In this document: positions 36,425 through 45,629 of the stretch, piece after piece
How positions within the stretch are numbered: position 1 is the first letter of the stretch
Layout of the letters: each line of letters begins with the position of its first letter
Made by a program: the position numbers and the translations under genes
Assembly (NCBI RefSeq): GCF_004342065.1
Contig: NZ_SLZU01000016.1
Coordinates: 1-64,000, forward strand
DNA length: 64,000 nucleotides
Direction: 5' to 3'
Source of the DNA: Primorskyibacter sedentarius
GTDB lineage: Bacteria; Pseudomonadota; Alphaproteobacteria; Rhodobacterales; Rhodobacteraceae
Notes under the pieces: generated by a model
Database searches by the model: none
Told to the model about the DNA's origin: nothing
What the model saw: only the letters and a program-made list of their open reading frames with translations

Positions 36425-38233
36425 ATGACAGCAGCATACGAATACGAGACGCATGAATATGACGTCGTGGTCGTGGGGGCGGGCGGTGCTGGCCTTCGCG
36501 CGACACTTGGCATGGCCGAACAGGGGTTGCGCACGGCTTGCGTGACCAAGGTTTTCCCGACCCGGTCGCATACCGTTGCAGCACAGGGCGGTATTGCCGC
36601 TTCGCTGTCGAACATGGGGCCGGACCACTGGCAGTGGCACATGTACGATACCGTCAAAGGGTCGGACTGGCTGGGCGATACGGATGCGATGGAATACCTC
36701 GCGCGCGAGGCCCCCAAGGCAGTCTACGAATTGGAACATTACGGCGTCCCCTTCAGCCGTACCGAAGAGGGCAAGATCTACCAGCGTCCCTTTGGCGGCC
36801 ACACCACAGAGTTTGGCGAAGGCCCCGCCGTGCAGCGCACCTGCGCCGCGGCTGACCGGACCGGCCACGCCATTCTGCACACGCTTTACGGCCAATCGCT
36901 GAAGAACAACGCTGAATTCTACATCGAGTATTTCGCGATCGACCTCATCATGTCCGAGGATGGGCAGTGTCAGGGCGTGGTCTGCTGGAAGCTTGATGAC
37001 GGCACCATGCATGTCTTCAACGCCAAGATGGTCGTCCTGGCGACGGGCGGCTATGGCCGCGCCTATTTCTCGGCAACCTCTGCCCATACCTGCACCGGCG
37101 ACGGTGGCGGCATGGTGGCGCGCGCGGGTCTTCCGCTTCAGGATATGGAATTCGTGCAATTCCACCCAACCGGCATCTACGGGTCCGGCTGCCTTATCAC
37201 CGAAGGCGCGCGCGGCGAAGGTGGCTATCTGACCAACTCCGAAGGCGAACGGTTCATGGAGCGTTACGCGCCCCAGTATAAGGACCTCGCGCCCCGCGAT
37301 TACGTCTCCCGCTCCATGACTATGGAAATTCGCGAAGGGCGCGGCGTCGGCAAAGAGGGGGATCATATCCACCTCAACCTGTCGCATCTGCCCAAAGAGG
37401 CGCTGGCCGAACGCCTGCCCGGCATTTCCGAAAGCGCGCGTATCTTCGCGGGCGTCGATGTTACCAAAGAGCCGATCCCGGTCATCCCGACGGTGCATTA
37501 CAACATGGGCGGTATCCCCACGAACTATTGGGGCGAAGTGCTGAACCCGACCGCAGAAGACGGCAATGCCGTCGTGCCGGGCCTGATGGCCGTAGGCGAG
37601 GCGGGCTGTGCATCGGTACATGGCGCCAACCGTCTTGGCTCAAACTCTCTGATCGACCTCGTGGTCTTTGGCCGTGCCGCCGCGATCCGTGCTGGCAAGG
37701 TTGTTGATCCAGAGGCCGCCAACCCGGTGCTGAACAAGGCTGCGATCGACAAGGCGTTCGACCGCTTTGACGGGCTGCGCAATGCCAAGGGCGGCACACC
37801 CACCGCAGAGCTGCGGTTGGAAATGCAAAAGACCATGCAGGCCGACGCTGCCGTCTTCCGGACCGCCAAGACAATGGCCGAAGGTGTCGACAAAATGACG
37901 GCCATCGCCGCCAAGCTGGACGATCTTCAGGTCACCGACCGCTCGCTGGTCTGGAACTCTGACCTGATGGAGACGCTGGAGCTGACCAACCTCATGCCCA
38001 ATGCGCTGGCCACCATCGTCGGCGCCGAGGCGCGCAAGGAATCCCGCGGCGCCCACGCGCACGAGGATTTCAGCACCCGTGACGACGAAAACTGGCGCGT
38101 GCACACGATCAGCCGCATCGATGGCAACAAGGTCGAGCTTAGCCACCGTCCGGTTGTCGTCGATCCGCTGACCACCGAAGACGAAGGCGGCATCGCGCTC
38201 AAGCGTATCGCGCCCAAGGCACGGACGTTCTGA
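36425..38233 (+). CDS. sdhA: Succinate dehydrogenase flavoprotein subunit
   Basis: SdhA, 602 residues, carries the covalent FAD and oxidises succinate in complex II. FAD fold [16 protein letters not shown]; the FAD-linked His49 in [14 protein letters not shown]; active-site motifs [36 protein letters not shown] and [17 protein letters not shown]; a C-terminal WRVHTISRI. Its stop overlaps the next ATG by one base (TGATG). Confidence 0.98.
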   Translation: MTAAYEYETHEYDVVVVGAGGAGLRATLGMAEQGLRTACVTKVFPTRSHTVAAQGGIAASLSNMGPDHWQWHMYDTVKGSDWLGDTDAMEYLAREAPKAVYELEHYGVPFSRTEEGKIYQRPFGGHTTEFGEGPAVQRTCAAADRTGHAILHTLYGQSLKNNAEFYIEYFAIDLIMSEDGQCQGVVCWKLDDGTMHVFNAKMVVLATGGYGRAYFSATSAHTCTGDGGGMVARAGLPLQDMEFVQFHPTGIYGSGCLITEGARGEGGYLTNSEGERFMERYAPQYKDLAPRDYVSRSMTMEIREGRGVGKEGDHIHLNLSHLPKEALAERLPGISESARIFAGVDVTKEPIPVIPTVHYNMGGIPTNYWGEVLNPTAEDGNAVVPGLMAVGEAGCASVHGANRLGSNSLIDLVVFGRAAAIRAGKVVDPEAANPVLNKAAIDKAFDRFDGLRNAKGGTPTAELRLEMQKTMQADAAVFRTAKTMAEGVDKMTAIAAKLDDLQVTDRSLVWNSDLMETLELTNLMPNALATIVGAEARKESRGAHAHEDFSTRDDENWRVHTISRIDGNKVELSHRPVVVDPLTTEDEGGIALKRIAPKARTF

Positions 38234-38550
38234 TGCGGGCCGGTGTGCTTCTTGCGCTGGCTGTCGGGCTTGCGGGCTGTTCGGTCGCCAATGACGTGGC
38301 CGATCAGCTGGCGCGCGACCGGGCCAAATCGGTCGTCAACGGTGTGGTCGCGGACCAACTGCCCGGCGTTGACGTGGCACCTGTAACGGACTGCATCATC
38401 GATGCGGCCTCGGCGTCCGAAATTCTGGACATCGCCGCTGCCTCGGCAACGGGTGTGACCGATTCCACGGTTTCCAAGGTGCTGACCATCGCGCAACGTC
38501 CCGACTCCGTGGACTGCATCGCCAAGGCAGCACTGGGTAAATTCCTATGA
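38233..38550 (+). CDS. Small lipoprotein inside the sdh operon
   Basis: The 105-residue protein has a lipoprotein signal (VLLALAVGLAGCSVA), then Ala/Val/Asp-rich helical sequence with two more Cys (DCIIDAASA and DCIAKAALG). It overlaps the sdhA stop by one base and precedes sdhB after a 174-base gap. Its role in complex II is unknown; I recall the arrangement in other Rhodobacteraceae, so it is probably a conserved accessory. Confidence 0.75.
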   Translation: MRAGVLLALAVGLAGCSVANDVADQLARDRAKSVVNGVVADQLPGVDVAPVTDCIIDAASASEILDIAAASATGVTDSTVSKVLTIAQRPDSVDCIAKAALGKFL

Positions 38551-38724
38551 TCTGTGCCCGCAGCCTTTCGCGCTTGGCCCCTTCTGGGGTGACAGCAGCG
38601 GCTGGCAGCATGGCACGCGGGCAGCCTTGCCTGCAACACGATACATCGGCGCGGGCCCTGTCCGCGCTTCCCTTCCTTCACGAACGGCCCACCGGGGCCC
38701 AGGTTCATCGCACGGGGTAGAGAC

Positions 38725-39504
38725 ATGGTACAACTGACGCTTCCCAAGAACAGCCGCATCAAGACCGGCAAGACATGGCCCAAGCCCGAAGGCGCCGCCA
38801 ATGCCCGCAAGGTCCAGATCTATCGCTGGAGCCCGGATGACGGCGAAAACCCCCGTCTGGACACGTATTTCGTCGATCTGGATGATTGCGGCCCGATGGT
38901 TCTGGACGTGCTGATCAAGATCAAGAACGAGATCGACCCCACGCTGACTTTCCGCCGGTCCTGCCGCGAAGGCATCTGCGGGTCCTGCGCGATGAATATC
39001 GACGGGATCAACACGCTGGCCTGCATCTACGGGCTGGACGAGATCGACGGCGATATCAAGATCTACCCGCTGCCGCACATGCCGGTGGTCAAGGACCTGA
39101 TCCCCGACCTCACGCTGTTCTATGCCCAGCATGCCAGCATCATGCCCTGGCTGGAAACCAAGACGAACCGGCCCGCGAAAGAGTGGCGCCAGTCAATCGA
39201 CGACCGCAAGAAGCTGGACGGTCTGTATGAATGCGTGATGTGCGCCTCCTGCTCGACGGCCTGCCCGTCCTACTGGTGGAACTCCGACCGCTACCTTGGG
39301 CCGGCAGCCCTGTTGCACGCCTATCGCTGGATCATCGACAGCCGTGACGAGGCCACGGGCGAGCGTCTGGACGAGCTTGAAGATCCGTTCAAACTGTATC
39401 GCTGCCACACGATCATGAACTGCACCAAGACCTGCCCGAAGGGCCTGAACCCGGCCAAGGCCATCGCCTCGATCAAACAAATGATGGTCGAACGCGCGGT
39501 GTGA
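38725..39504 (+). CDS. sdhB: Succinate dehydrogenase iron-sulfur subunit
   Basis: SdhB, 259 residues, holds the [2Fe-2S], [4Fe-4S] and [3Fe-4S] clusters connecting SdhA to quinone. Cys patterns: [15 protein letters not shown] with LAC, then [13 protein letters not shown], and [14 protein letters not shown]. The start at 38725 follows GGGGTAGAGAC. It ends the operon; an RTX gene follows after 58 bases. Confidence 0.97.
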   Translation: MVQLTLPKNSRIKTGKTWPKPEGAANARKVQIYRWSPDDGENPRLDTYFVDLDDCGPMVLDVLIKIKNEIDPTLTFRRSCREGICGSCAMNIDGINTLACIYGLDEIDGDIKIYPLPHMPVVKDLIPDLTLFYAQHASIMPWLETKTNRPAKEWRQSIDDRKKLDGLYECVMCASCSTACPSYWWNSDRYLGPAALLHAYRWIIDSRDEATGERLDELEDPFKLYRCHTIMNCTKTCPKGLNPAKAIASIKQMMVERAV

Positions 39505-39562
39505 CTTGGTGCTAGAACGGTAGACGCGTGTGCCGCTTGGGTTCAGGATTTAGGATAAGCGA

Positions 39563-41398
39563 ATGACTCTGGATCTAGTTGGCCCGGTCCGAACGCTACT
39601 GGACGAGGGAGTAGATCACCCGTCTATCGATGGAATGCCCGGCGGCGGATTTGTGTTGGCTTGGATCGAATCTCGCCAGATCTATGTAACAATCTTTGAC
39701 GCATACGGCGGCGAGGTGAATCAGTTTCCACTCGGACAGGCTGGTACTAACCCTTCCGTCGTTGTGTTGTCCGACGGATCGATCGTTACCGCATGGGTGG
39801 ATTACGACGGCATCAAGGCAATGCGGGTCAACTCTGATGGTCAGACCCTGAGCGATGCCGCATTCTTGCAGTCCGACAATGCTAGCAGTGAGAGCAACTA
39901 TTTTCCGAACCTTTTGGCCTTGGCCGACGGGGGCTTTGCGGCGACCTACCGAGGGACGGGGCGCGACGGATCGCGTGGAAGTGTGCATTTGCAGATCTTT
40001 GATGTAAATCTCACGTCGCGTGGCGCTGATCAGTTGGTCAATCAGACCACTGAAGGCCACCAAAACTCCGGACGAACGGTTGCGTTGGACGACGGCGGCA
40101 TCGCCGTGGCTTTCTCATCAAGGAACGTCGACGGCAGCGTGTCCGCTGCCATGATGCGGATTTTTGATGCGGATGGCACACCGCGAACCGACCAGATTCG
40201 CTTGAACCAATACAGCAGTGGCCAGCAACACCAAATTGCTATCGTTGCGCTGAACAACGACCTCATCCTCGCGACGTGGACTTCCGATGGTCAAGACGGG
40301 TCAGACGATGGCATTTATGCGCGTCTATTCGATACCCAAGGTCGGGCTCAGGGCAATGAATTCCGGGTGAATTTTGAAACACTTGGGGACCAGAACGGTT
40401 CAGACCTCATCGCGCTTGCGGATGGTAGCGCAGTTGTCAGCTGGTTGAGTGGGGGAACGGACGGCGAACTGCGTGCTCGTCATATTGATGCACAGGGCGT
40501 TCCATCTGGAGCCGAGATCATTATCGGTGCAGACGAAAGGATTTTCTATTACCCTCAGATCGTACAAACGCAAGGCAATGGAGCGGTCGTAGTTTGGCCC
40601 GATTTCACAGATCGGAGCGTCGGCACAACAGAGGCCCAATTCCTTGCCTTTAAGCCAATTGCAACGGCAGAGAACGATATGTTGTTTGGTACGGCGCAAG
40701 ATGACGATTTCGGCGGCGGCGCGGGCAACGATGTACTGCAAGGCTATTCAGACAACGACAGACTTTTCGGCGATACCGGAGCCGATACAATAACAGGCGG
40801 CAACGGCGCGGACACCCTTATTGGCGGCGATGGCGACGACTTCATCTTTGGCGGCGGCGATGGGGCTGACCTGCGCGATGTGGTCTATGGCGGTAACGGC
40901 AACGACCAGATCGACGGCGGGTACGGCAATGACGAATTGCGCGGACAGTCGGGGGACGACACCATCTCGGGCGGGTTCGGCGCTGACACCATACTCGGCG
41001 GTAGCGGCAATGATATTCTGGCGGGTTCGGCCTATGCAGATCGTCTGTTCGGAAATGAGGGGGATGATTTCCTGAATGGCGGGTTTGGCTCTGACCGGTT
41101 GCGCGGTCAGGATGGTGCGGACAGGTTCTTTCATGCGGGAGTGACAGGCCACGGCACTGACTGGATTGCGGATTTCAGCCATGCTGAAGGCGACCGGCTG
41201 GTGTTCGGGTTGTCTGCCGACGCCAGTAACTTCCAAATCCGGCTGGCGCACACGCCCGGTGTGGGCAGTGCCAGCGTCGAGGAGGCTTTCGTGGTCCATA
41301 CGCCCAGTCGGCAGATCATCTGGGTACTTGTCGATGGCGCAGATGAGGCGGCTATCCAGCTTCAGTCCGGTGGGCAGGCGTTCGACCTTCTGGGTTGA
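39563..41398 (+). CDS. RTX-type calcium-binding protein with beta-propeller-like repeats
   Basis: The 611-residue protein has no N-terminal signal peptide, as usual for type I secretion substrates. The first 360 or so residues repeat units of about 50 to 60 residues with cores such as DGSIVTAWVDYDG and GGFAATYRG, which resemble beta-propeller blades. Residues about 370-515 hold RTX nonapeptides (GGxGxDxLxG), for example GADTLIGGDGDD and GNDELRGQSGDD. A C-terminal domain of about 95 residues, ending QAFDLLG, may carry the secretion signal. No T1SS genes are nearby. The function of the secreted protein is unknown. Confidence 0.85.
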   Translation: MTLDLVGPVRTLLDEGVDHPSIDGMPGGGFVLAWIESRQIYVTIFDAYGGEVNQFPLGQAGTNPSVVVLSDGSIVTAWVDYDGIKAMRVNSDGQTLSDAAFLQSDNASSESNYFPNLLALADGGFAATYRGTGRDGSRGSVHLQIFDVNLTSRGADQLVNQTTEGHQNSGRTVALDDGGIAVAFSSRNVDGSVSAAMMRIFDADGTPRTDQIRLNQYSSGQQHQIAIVALNNDLILATWTSDGQDGSDDGIYARLFDTQGRAQGNEFRVNFETLGDQNGSDLIALADGSAVVSWLSGGTDGELRARHIDAQGVPSGAEIIIGADERIFYYPQIVQTQGNGAVVVWPDFTDRSVGTTEAQFLAFKPIATAENDMLFGTAQDDDFGGGAGNDVLQGYSDNDRLFGDTGADTITGGNGADTLIGGDGDDFIFGGGDGADLRDVVYGGNGNDQIDGGYGNDELRGQSGDDTISGGFGADTILGGSGNDILAGSAYADRLFGNEGDDFLNGGFGSDRLRGQDGADRFFHAGVTGHGTDWIADFSHAEGDRLVFGLSADASNFQIRLAHTPGVGSASVEEAFVVHTPSRQIIWVLVDGADEAAIQLQSGGQAFDLLG

Positions 41399-41539
41399 GT
41401 TACGTTTCGCAGCGTACCGGATTACAGGGTGGTCTTGCATTTGCAGCATGGCGGGGCTGCACCTTTGGCGGGTGCACATCGCGCCGCAAAGGTCCATGTT
41501 GCACCGTACGGAGGGGACAACAGTTATCGTGAGGCAGTT

Positions 41540-41695
41540 ATGTCAAACCCGTCGAAACCCCGCCAATTCACCGCAGAAGAAGCCCGTGAGATCCTTGAAG
41601 CGTCGCTTGCCTATTACAGCGCCGAGCCTGTGCCGACGAAGGATGAGGTCCAGGAAGCCCCGGCCTCTTGGTTCCCTTACTACGAAGCGGCCTGA
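41540..41695 (+). CDS. 51-residue conserved small protein
   Basis: The product starts MSNPSKPRQFTAEEAREILE and ends PASWFPYYEAA. It is acidic with one amphipathic helix and an aromatic C-terminus. GTGAGGCA precedes the ATG by a few bases. It has no known domain. I think it is one of the small proteins conserved in Rhodobacteraceae, but this is recognition rather than search. Confidence 0.6.
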   Translation: MSNPSKPRQFTAEEAREILEASLAYYSAEPVPTKDEVQEAPASWFPYYEAA

Positions 41696-41785
41696 GCCAA
41701 TGCTTCTCCTGCCCGTGTCCGTTGGGCGAGGCGGGCGGGAGAGGCCCTTTCCCAAAGATGCCCTGCAACAAGGCGCAGGCGCGCT

Positions 41786-41977
41786 ATGATTGTCGTAATC
41801 GGCCTTGTCGTGGCGTTCATTCTGATCGCGGTCTTCTCCAACCGCAGGACCCGTACCTGTCGTTGGCGTGAATACCCCGATTCGGACGAGAGCCGCTGGG
41901 TCTGCGTCTTTTGCGGCGCTGAAACCTCCGCGCCGCGTGGGAAGCCGCCCAGGATCTGTTTCCGTCCCGAAAAGTGA
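41786..41977 (+). CDS. 63-residue membrane protein with a Cys-rich tail
   Basis: An N-terminal helix (IVVIGLVVAFILIAVF) is followed by NRRTRTCRWREYPDSDESRW and then VCVFCGAETSAPRGKPPRIC. Four Cys (CxnCxxCxnC) could bind a metal. It lies 90 bases after the 51-residue gene, on the same strand. Function unknown. Confidence 0.6.
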   Translation: MIVVIGLVVAFILIAVFSNRRTRTCRWREYPDSDESRWVCVFCGAETSAPRGKPPRICFRPEK

Positions 41978-42090
41978 ACATTAGGGTCCGAAAACGTCCT
42001 GCCTTGAAGGCAACGGCGTGTGATCGACAACCATGGCCACGGATACCTCGTCTCGCGCACCCGGGAAGGCTGCGCGCGTTGACCGGCCTG

Positions 42091-42546
42091 TCAGGTGATG
42101 GCTTCCAGCCGTTCCTTGGACAGGTCACCCGGAACGATCGTGATCGGGATTGGCAGCGAGCCGGCATTGCGGGACAACTGCGTGACCAGCGGGCCAGGGC
42201 CTTTGTTGCTGGTGCCCGCCCCCAGAACAAGCACGCCGATTTCGGGATCGTCATTGATCTGCGCCATGATCTCGGTGACGGCCTCGCCCTCGCGGATCAC
42301 CAACTCGGGGTCGACGTTCTGCTTGTCGCGCATCCATTTGGCAAAGACCTCGAAATGCGCCTCGATCCGCTCGCGGGCCTCTTCGCGCATGATGTCACCG
42401 ACGCCGATCCAGTGATTGAACTCGTCGGGCGGGATGACGGACAGCACGGCGACCCCGGCGCCGGAATTCGCTGCGCGCATGGCTGCGAATCGCAAGGCAT
42501 TCAGGCACTCGCGGCTGTCGTCCAGCACGACCAGGAACTTACGCAT
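42091..42546 (-). CDS. Universal stress protein, UspA family
   Basis: The 151-residue product has the Usp fold: MRKFLVVLDDSRECLNALRFAA at the N-terminus and, at the C-terminus, VLVLGAGTSNKGPGPLV followed by IPITIVPGDLS. The ATP-binding glycine motif is GxGxxxxGPG-like, with an altered G-2x-G-9x-G(S/T) spacing, so nucleotide binding is uncertain. The start at 42546 follows GGGAG. It is transcribed toward the RTX side, behind the aminotransferase gene. Confidence 0.88.
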   Translation of the reverse strand: MRKFLVVLDDSRECLNALRFAAMRAANSGAGVAVLSVIPPDEFNHWIGVGDIMREEARERIEAHFEVFAKWMRDKQNVDPELVIREGEAVTEIMAQINDDPEIGVLVLGAGTSNKGPGPLVTQLSRNAGSLPIPITIVPGDLSKERLEAIT

Positions 42547-42646
42547 TGTGGTTTCTCCCTCGTGGCCGATCATGACGGATGCAATTGAGACGTGCAATAA
42601 AGCAGGCGAGTTTCGAGTTCTTATCGTGTTGCAGGGCCGACATGTG

Positions 42647-43513
42647 TCAGGATTTTTCCGACGCAGCCCAGTCCCAGTACATTTCGCGGACGCGCCGGGT
42701 GACTGGCCCAATCTGGTAGTGATGGTCGTCAAAGGCCTTGACCGGGGTCACCTTGTTCATATTGCCCGACAGGAAGACCTCGTCCGCATCGTGGAAATCC
42801 TCGAAACTCAGGACGCATTCATGCACGGCCATGCCATCGGCTCGCATGTTGGCCATGTGCCGTGCACGGGTGATGCCGGCCAGAAAGGTGCCATTGGCGA
42901 TCGGGGTAAACACCTCGCCATCACGGATCATGAAGACATTTGCGGTCGCACTTTCGGCAACGTTCCCAAGGGCATCGGCAACAAGCGCGTTGTTGAACCC
43001 CTTGCTGCGGGCCTCTGCCAGCATGCGGGCATTGTTGGGATAAAGACACCCTGCCTTGGCGTTGATGACGGCATCCTCAAGGACGGGACGACGGAACCGG
43101 GTGCGGGTCAGGGTGACTGCGGCATCCTCGGGGGCCATCGGGATGGTTTCGAGACAGATGGCAAAGCCGGTCTTGTCGGGCTGCGGCACGATGGCGGTGG
43201 CGTCGCCGTCAATGCCCCAATACATCGGTCGGATATAGACCGCCTGATCGGGAGCACAGGCGGAAAGGCCTTCGGCGACGATTTCAAGCATCTCGTCGGT
43301 TGTGACGGTCGGGCGCAGCATCAGCGCCTCGGCAGAGCGGTTCACGCGGGCGCAATGGGCGCGCAGGTCCGGCGTAAGGCCGTTCACCATGCGGGCACCG
43401 TCAAAGACGCTCGACCCCAGCCAGGCGCCGTGATCGGCGGCCTGCATGATCATGACATCGCCATCATGCCACTGTCCGTCAAAATAGGTACGGATGTTCT
43501 TGCCTGTCGCCAT
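42647..43513 (-). CDS. ilvE: Class IV aminotransferase, branched-chain type
   Basis: A 288-residue PLP enzyme. Motifs: GSSVFDGARMVNG and YIRPMYWGIDGD near the N-terminus, the Schiff-base Lys in NAKAGCLYPNNARMLAEA, and GNVAESATANVFMIRDGEV with FLAGITRA. This fits branched-chain amino acid aminotransferase, though other class IV enzymes (D-amino acid or 4-amino-4-deoxychorismate lyase) share the fold; the substrate is inferred. AAGGAG lies 9 bases before ATG 43513. Confidence 0.83.
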   Translation of the reverse strand: MATGKNIRTYFDGQWHDGDVMIMQAADHGAWLGSSVFDGARMVNGLTPDLRAHCARVNRSAEALMLRPTVTTDEMLEIVAEGLSACAPDQAVYIRPMYWGIDGDATAIVPQPDKTGFAICLETIPMAPEDAAVTLTRTRFRRPVLEDAVINAKAGCLYPNNARMLAEARSKGFNNALVADALGNVAESATANVFMIRDGEVFTPIANGTFLAGITRARHMANMRADGMAVHECVLSFEDFHDADEVFLSGNMNKVTPVKAFDDHHYQIGPVTRRVREMYWDWAASEKS

Positions 43514-43808
43514 GTCCGGGTGCTCCTTGCTATCGCGGGCGGAGCGTATTGTGAGGCGTGGCAGAGGTCCAGAGCAGATGCTCCCCGACCTGGTTTGTGG
43601 TCGGGGAGCGTTTGGGACTTGGCGAGCCGCAAGGCGGGACACGGCCACATTGGGGATGATCGTACGGTGTCATGGTGGTGTGACACAGGTGTGACAGGTG
43701 CGGGGCAGGGCGGCCAAACGAAAGGCCCCGGCTCTGGGGCCGGGGCGGGTCGTCGTCTTTGTTGGCGATGCTGCGTAGTTGTGAAGGTCGGCTACGCTGC
43801 AGCTCCTC
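43514..43808. other. Intergenic region with two hairpins between aminotransferase and trpS
   Basis: No gene is evident in 295 bases. GCTCCCCGACC (43580-43590) pairs exactly with GGTCGGGGAGC (43599-43609) around an 8-base loop. CCCCGGC (43726-43732) pairs with GCCGGGG (43739-43745). Neither is followed by a T-run, so factor-independent termination after trpS is unclear. A GTGACA-rich stretch at about 43675-43700 has no recognised meaning. Confidence 0.6.
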
Positions 43809-44855
43809 TCAGCTTCCGACCATTCCGATGATTTCGTAGGTGTTGCGCAGCACAGGCGTGGCGATTTCGCGCGCGCGTGTTGCGCCGCGGGTCAGGATCG
43901 CGTCGATCTCATCCGTATGCTCCATCAGGCGGGCCATCTCGGTCGAGATGGGCGAAAGACGCGCGACGGCAAGTTCAGACAGCTTCGGTTTGAAGGCCGA
44001 GAACTGCTGGCCACCGAATTCCTGCAACACGGCATCGACGGATGAATCGGACAGCGCGGCATAGATGTTGACGAGGTTGCGCGCCTCAGCCCGGCCTTCA
44101 AGTCCCTTTGACTCGGACGGAAGCGCGTCCGGGTCGGTCTTGGCCTTGCGGATCTTGGCCGCGATCGTATCGGCATCATCGGTCATATTGATCCGGCTGG
44201 CATCGGACGGATCGGATTTCGACATCTTCTTGGACCCGTCGCGCAGGGACATGACGCGGGTTGCCGCGCCTTCGATGACGGGTTCCGGCATCGGAAAGAA
44301 GTCTGTCTTGTAGTCGTGGTTGAACTTGGCGGCGATGTCACGCGTCAGCTCGACATGCTGTTTCTGGTCCTCGCCCACGGGTACGTGGGTGGCGTGGTAG
44401 ATCAGGATGTCCGCTGCCATCAGCGCGGGATAGGCATAAAGGCCAAGGCTGGCCTTTTCGGCATTCTTGCCCGCCTTGTCCTTGAACTGGGTCATGCGGT
44501 TCATCCAGCCAAGCCGCGCGACGCAGTTGAACACCCAAGCCAGTTGCGCATGTTCGGGCACCTGGCTTTGGTTGAACAGGATGGATTTTTCGGGATCAAT
44601 GCCGCTGGCGATAAAGCCTGCCGCCAATTCGCGCGTCGCGTTGCGCAGGGCCGCCGGGTCTTGCCAGACGGTGATCGCATGAAGATCAACCATGCAATAG
44701 ATCGACTGGACCCCACGGTCCTGGGCATCGGCAAACCGCTTGAGCGCGCCAAGATAGTTGCCCAATGTCAGGCGGCCCGAAGGCTGGATGCCCGAAAACA
44801 CACGAGGCGTGAAACCCGCATTGGCGGCGGGAGGAGTTTGGACCCCCTCGGTCAT
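43809..44855 (-). CDS. trpS: Tryptophan-tRNA ligase
   Basis: The class I aminoacyl-tRNA synthetase, 348 residues. The HIGH-equivalent motif is [12 protein letters not shown] after [10 protein letters not shown]; the KMSKS motif is [10 protein letters not shown]. Other typical segments: [22 protein letters not shown] and [16 protein letters not shown]. Full length. Its start is 78 bases from the rhomboid-like gene, which reads the other way. Confidence 0.97.
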   Translation of the reverse strand: MTEGVQTPPAANAGFTPRVFSGIQPSGRLTLGNYLGALKRFADAQDRGVQSIYCMVDLHAITVWQDPAALRNATRELAAGFIASGIDPEKSILFNQSQVPEHAQLAWVFNCVARLGWMNRMTQFKDKAGKNAEKASLGLYAYPALMAADILIYHATHVPVGEDQKQHVELTRDIAAKFNHDYKTDFFPMPEPVIEGAATRVMSLRDGSKKMSKSDPSDASRINMTDDADTIAAKIRKAKTDPDALPSESKGLEGRAEARNLVNIYAALSDSSVDAVLQEFGGQQFSAFKPKLSELAVARLSPISTEMARLMEHTDEIDAILTRGATRAREIATPVLRNTYEIIGMVGS

Positions 44856-44933
44856 GGCTATTCTCCATCTGGATTAATTGGTCCGGCTGGCTTACCCACG
44901 GGGTCAAGCCCCGTCAAGCAAAGGTCAGGACAG

Positions 44934-45623
44934 ATGGCACATCCAGACGACAGCAGCCCCGTGAACCCGCTGCCGCCAGTAATTGTTGCTTTGGCATTGT
45001 TCATCATCGGGATCGAGGCGGCCTTCTCGCTGGGTGCGCGCGGTATTCTTGGCGGGCCGGATGCCGTTGGCTGGCGGCTGGCTGCCGTGCAGCGCTTTGG
45101 CTTTTCCGGCGAGGTTCTGGACTGGATGATGGCGACCGGGCAATACCCGTTGCAGCACGTGATCCGGTTTGTGACCTACCCGTTTGTCCACGCGTCCTTC
45201 ACCCATGTGCTTTTCGCTTCCGTCATGTTGCTGGCACTTGGCAAGATGGTCGGAGAGGTTATCGGCAACCTGCGCACGCTTGTGATCTTCGTCATCTCGG
45301 GGATCGATGGCGCGCTCAGCTATGCGCTCTTTCTTGATACAGGCGCGCCGCTTATCGGTGCCTTTCCGCCGGTTTACGGGATGATCGGGGCCTTTACCTA
45401 TCTTCTGTGGCTCAGGCTGGGACAGATGGGCGGAAGCCAAATCCGGGCTTTCAACCTGATCGGCATCCTGCTTGGGGTCCAACTGGTCTTTGGCCTGCTG
45501 TTCGGGGCAAGCGACGATTGGGTGGCCGATCTGGGCGGCTTCGCCACCGGGTTTGTTCTGATCGTCTTTCTTGTGCCGGGGGGCTGGGCGCGTATCCTGC
45601 GCAAGCTGCGCCAGCAGGATTGA
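44934..45623 (+). CDS. Rhomboid-family membrane protein lacking catalytic Ser and His
   Basis: A 229-residue protein with about six transmembrane helices. The helix-2 rhomboid pattern TYPFVHASFTHVLFASV is present (His86 and His91), and a TM4 segment reads FPPVYGMIGAFTYL. The GxSx active-site Ser is Ile151 (GMIG), the catalytic His of the last helix is Asp199 (ADLGGF), and the oxyanion Asn is Ala95. So this is a rhomboid pseudoprotease. ATG at 44934 is preceded by CAGGACAG. It is convergent with the PLD gene. Confidence 0.85.
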   Translation: MAHPDDSSPVNPLPPVIVALALFIIGIEAAFSLGARGILGGPDAVGWRLAAVQRFGFSGEVLDWMMATGQYPLQHVIRFVTYPFVHASFTHVLFASVMLLALGKMVGEVIGNLRTLVIFVISGIDGALSYALFLDTGAPLIGAFPPVYGMIGAFTYLLWLRLGQMGGSQIRAFNLIGILLGVQLVFGLLFGASDDWVADLGGFATGFVLIVFLVPGGWARILRKLRQQD

Positions 45624-45629
45624 CGCGTC

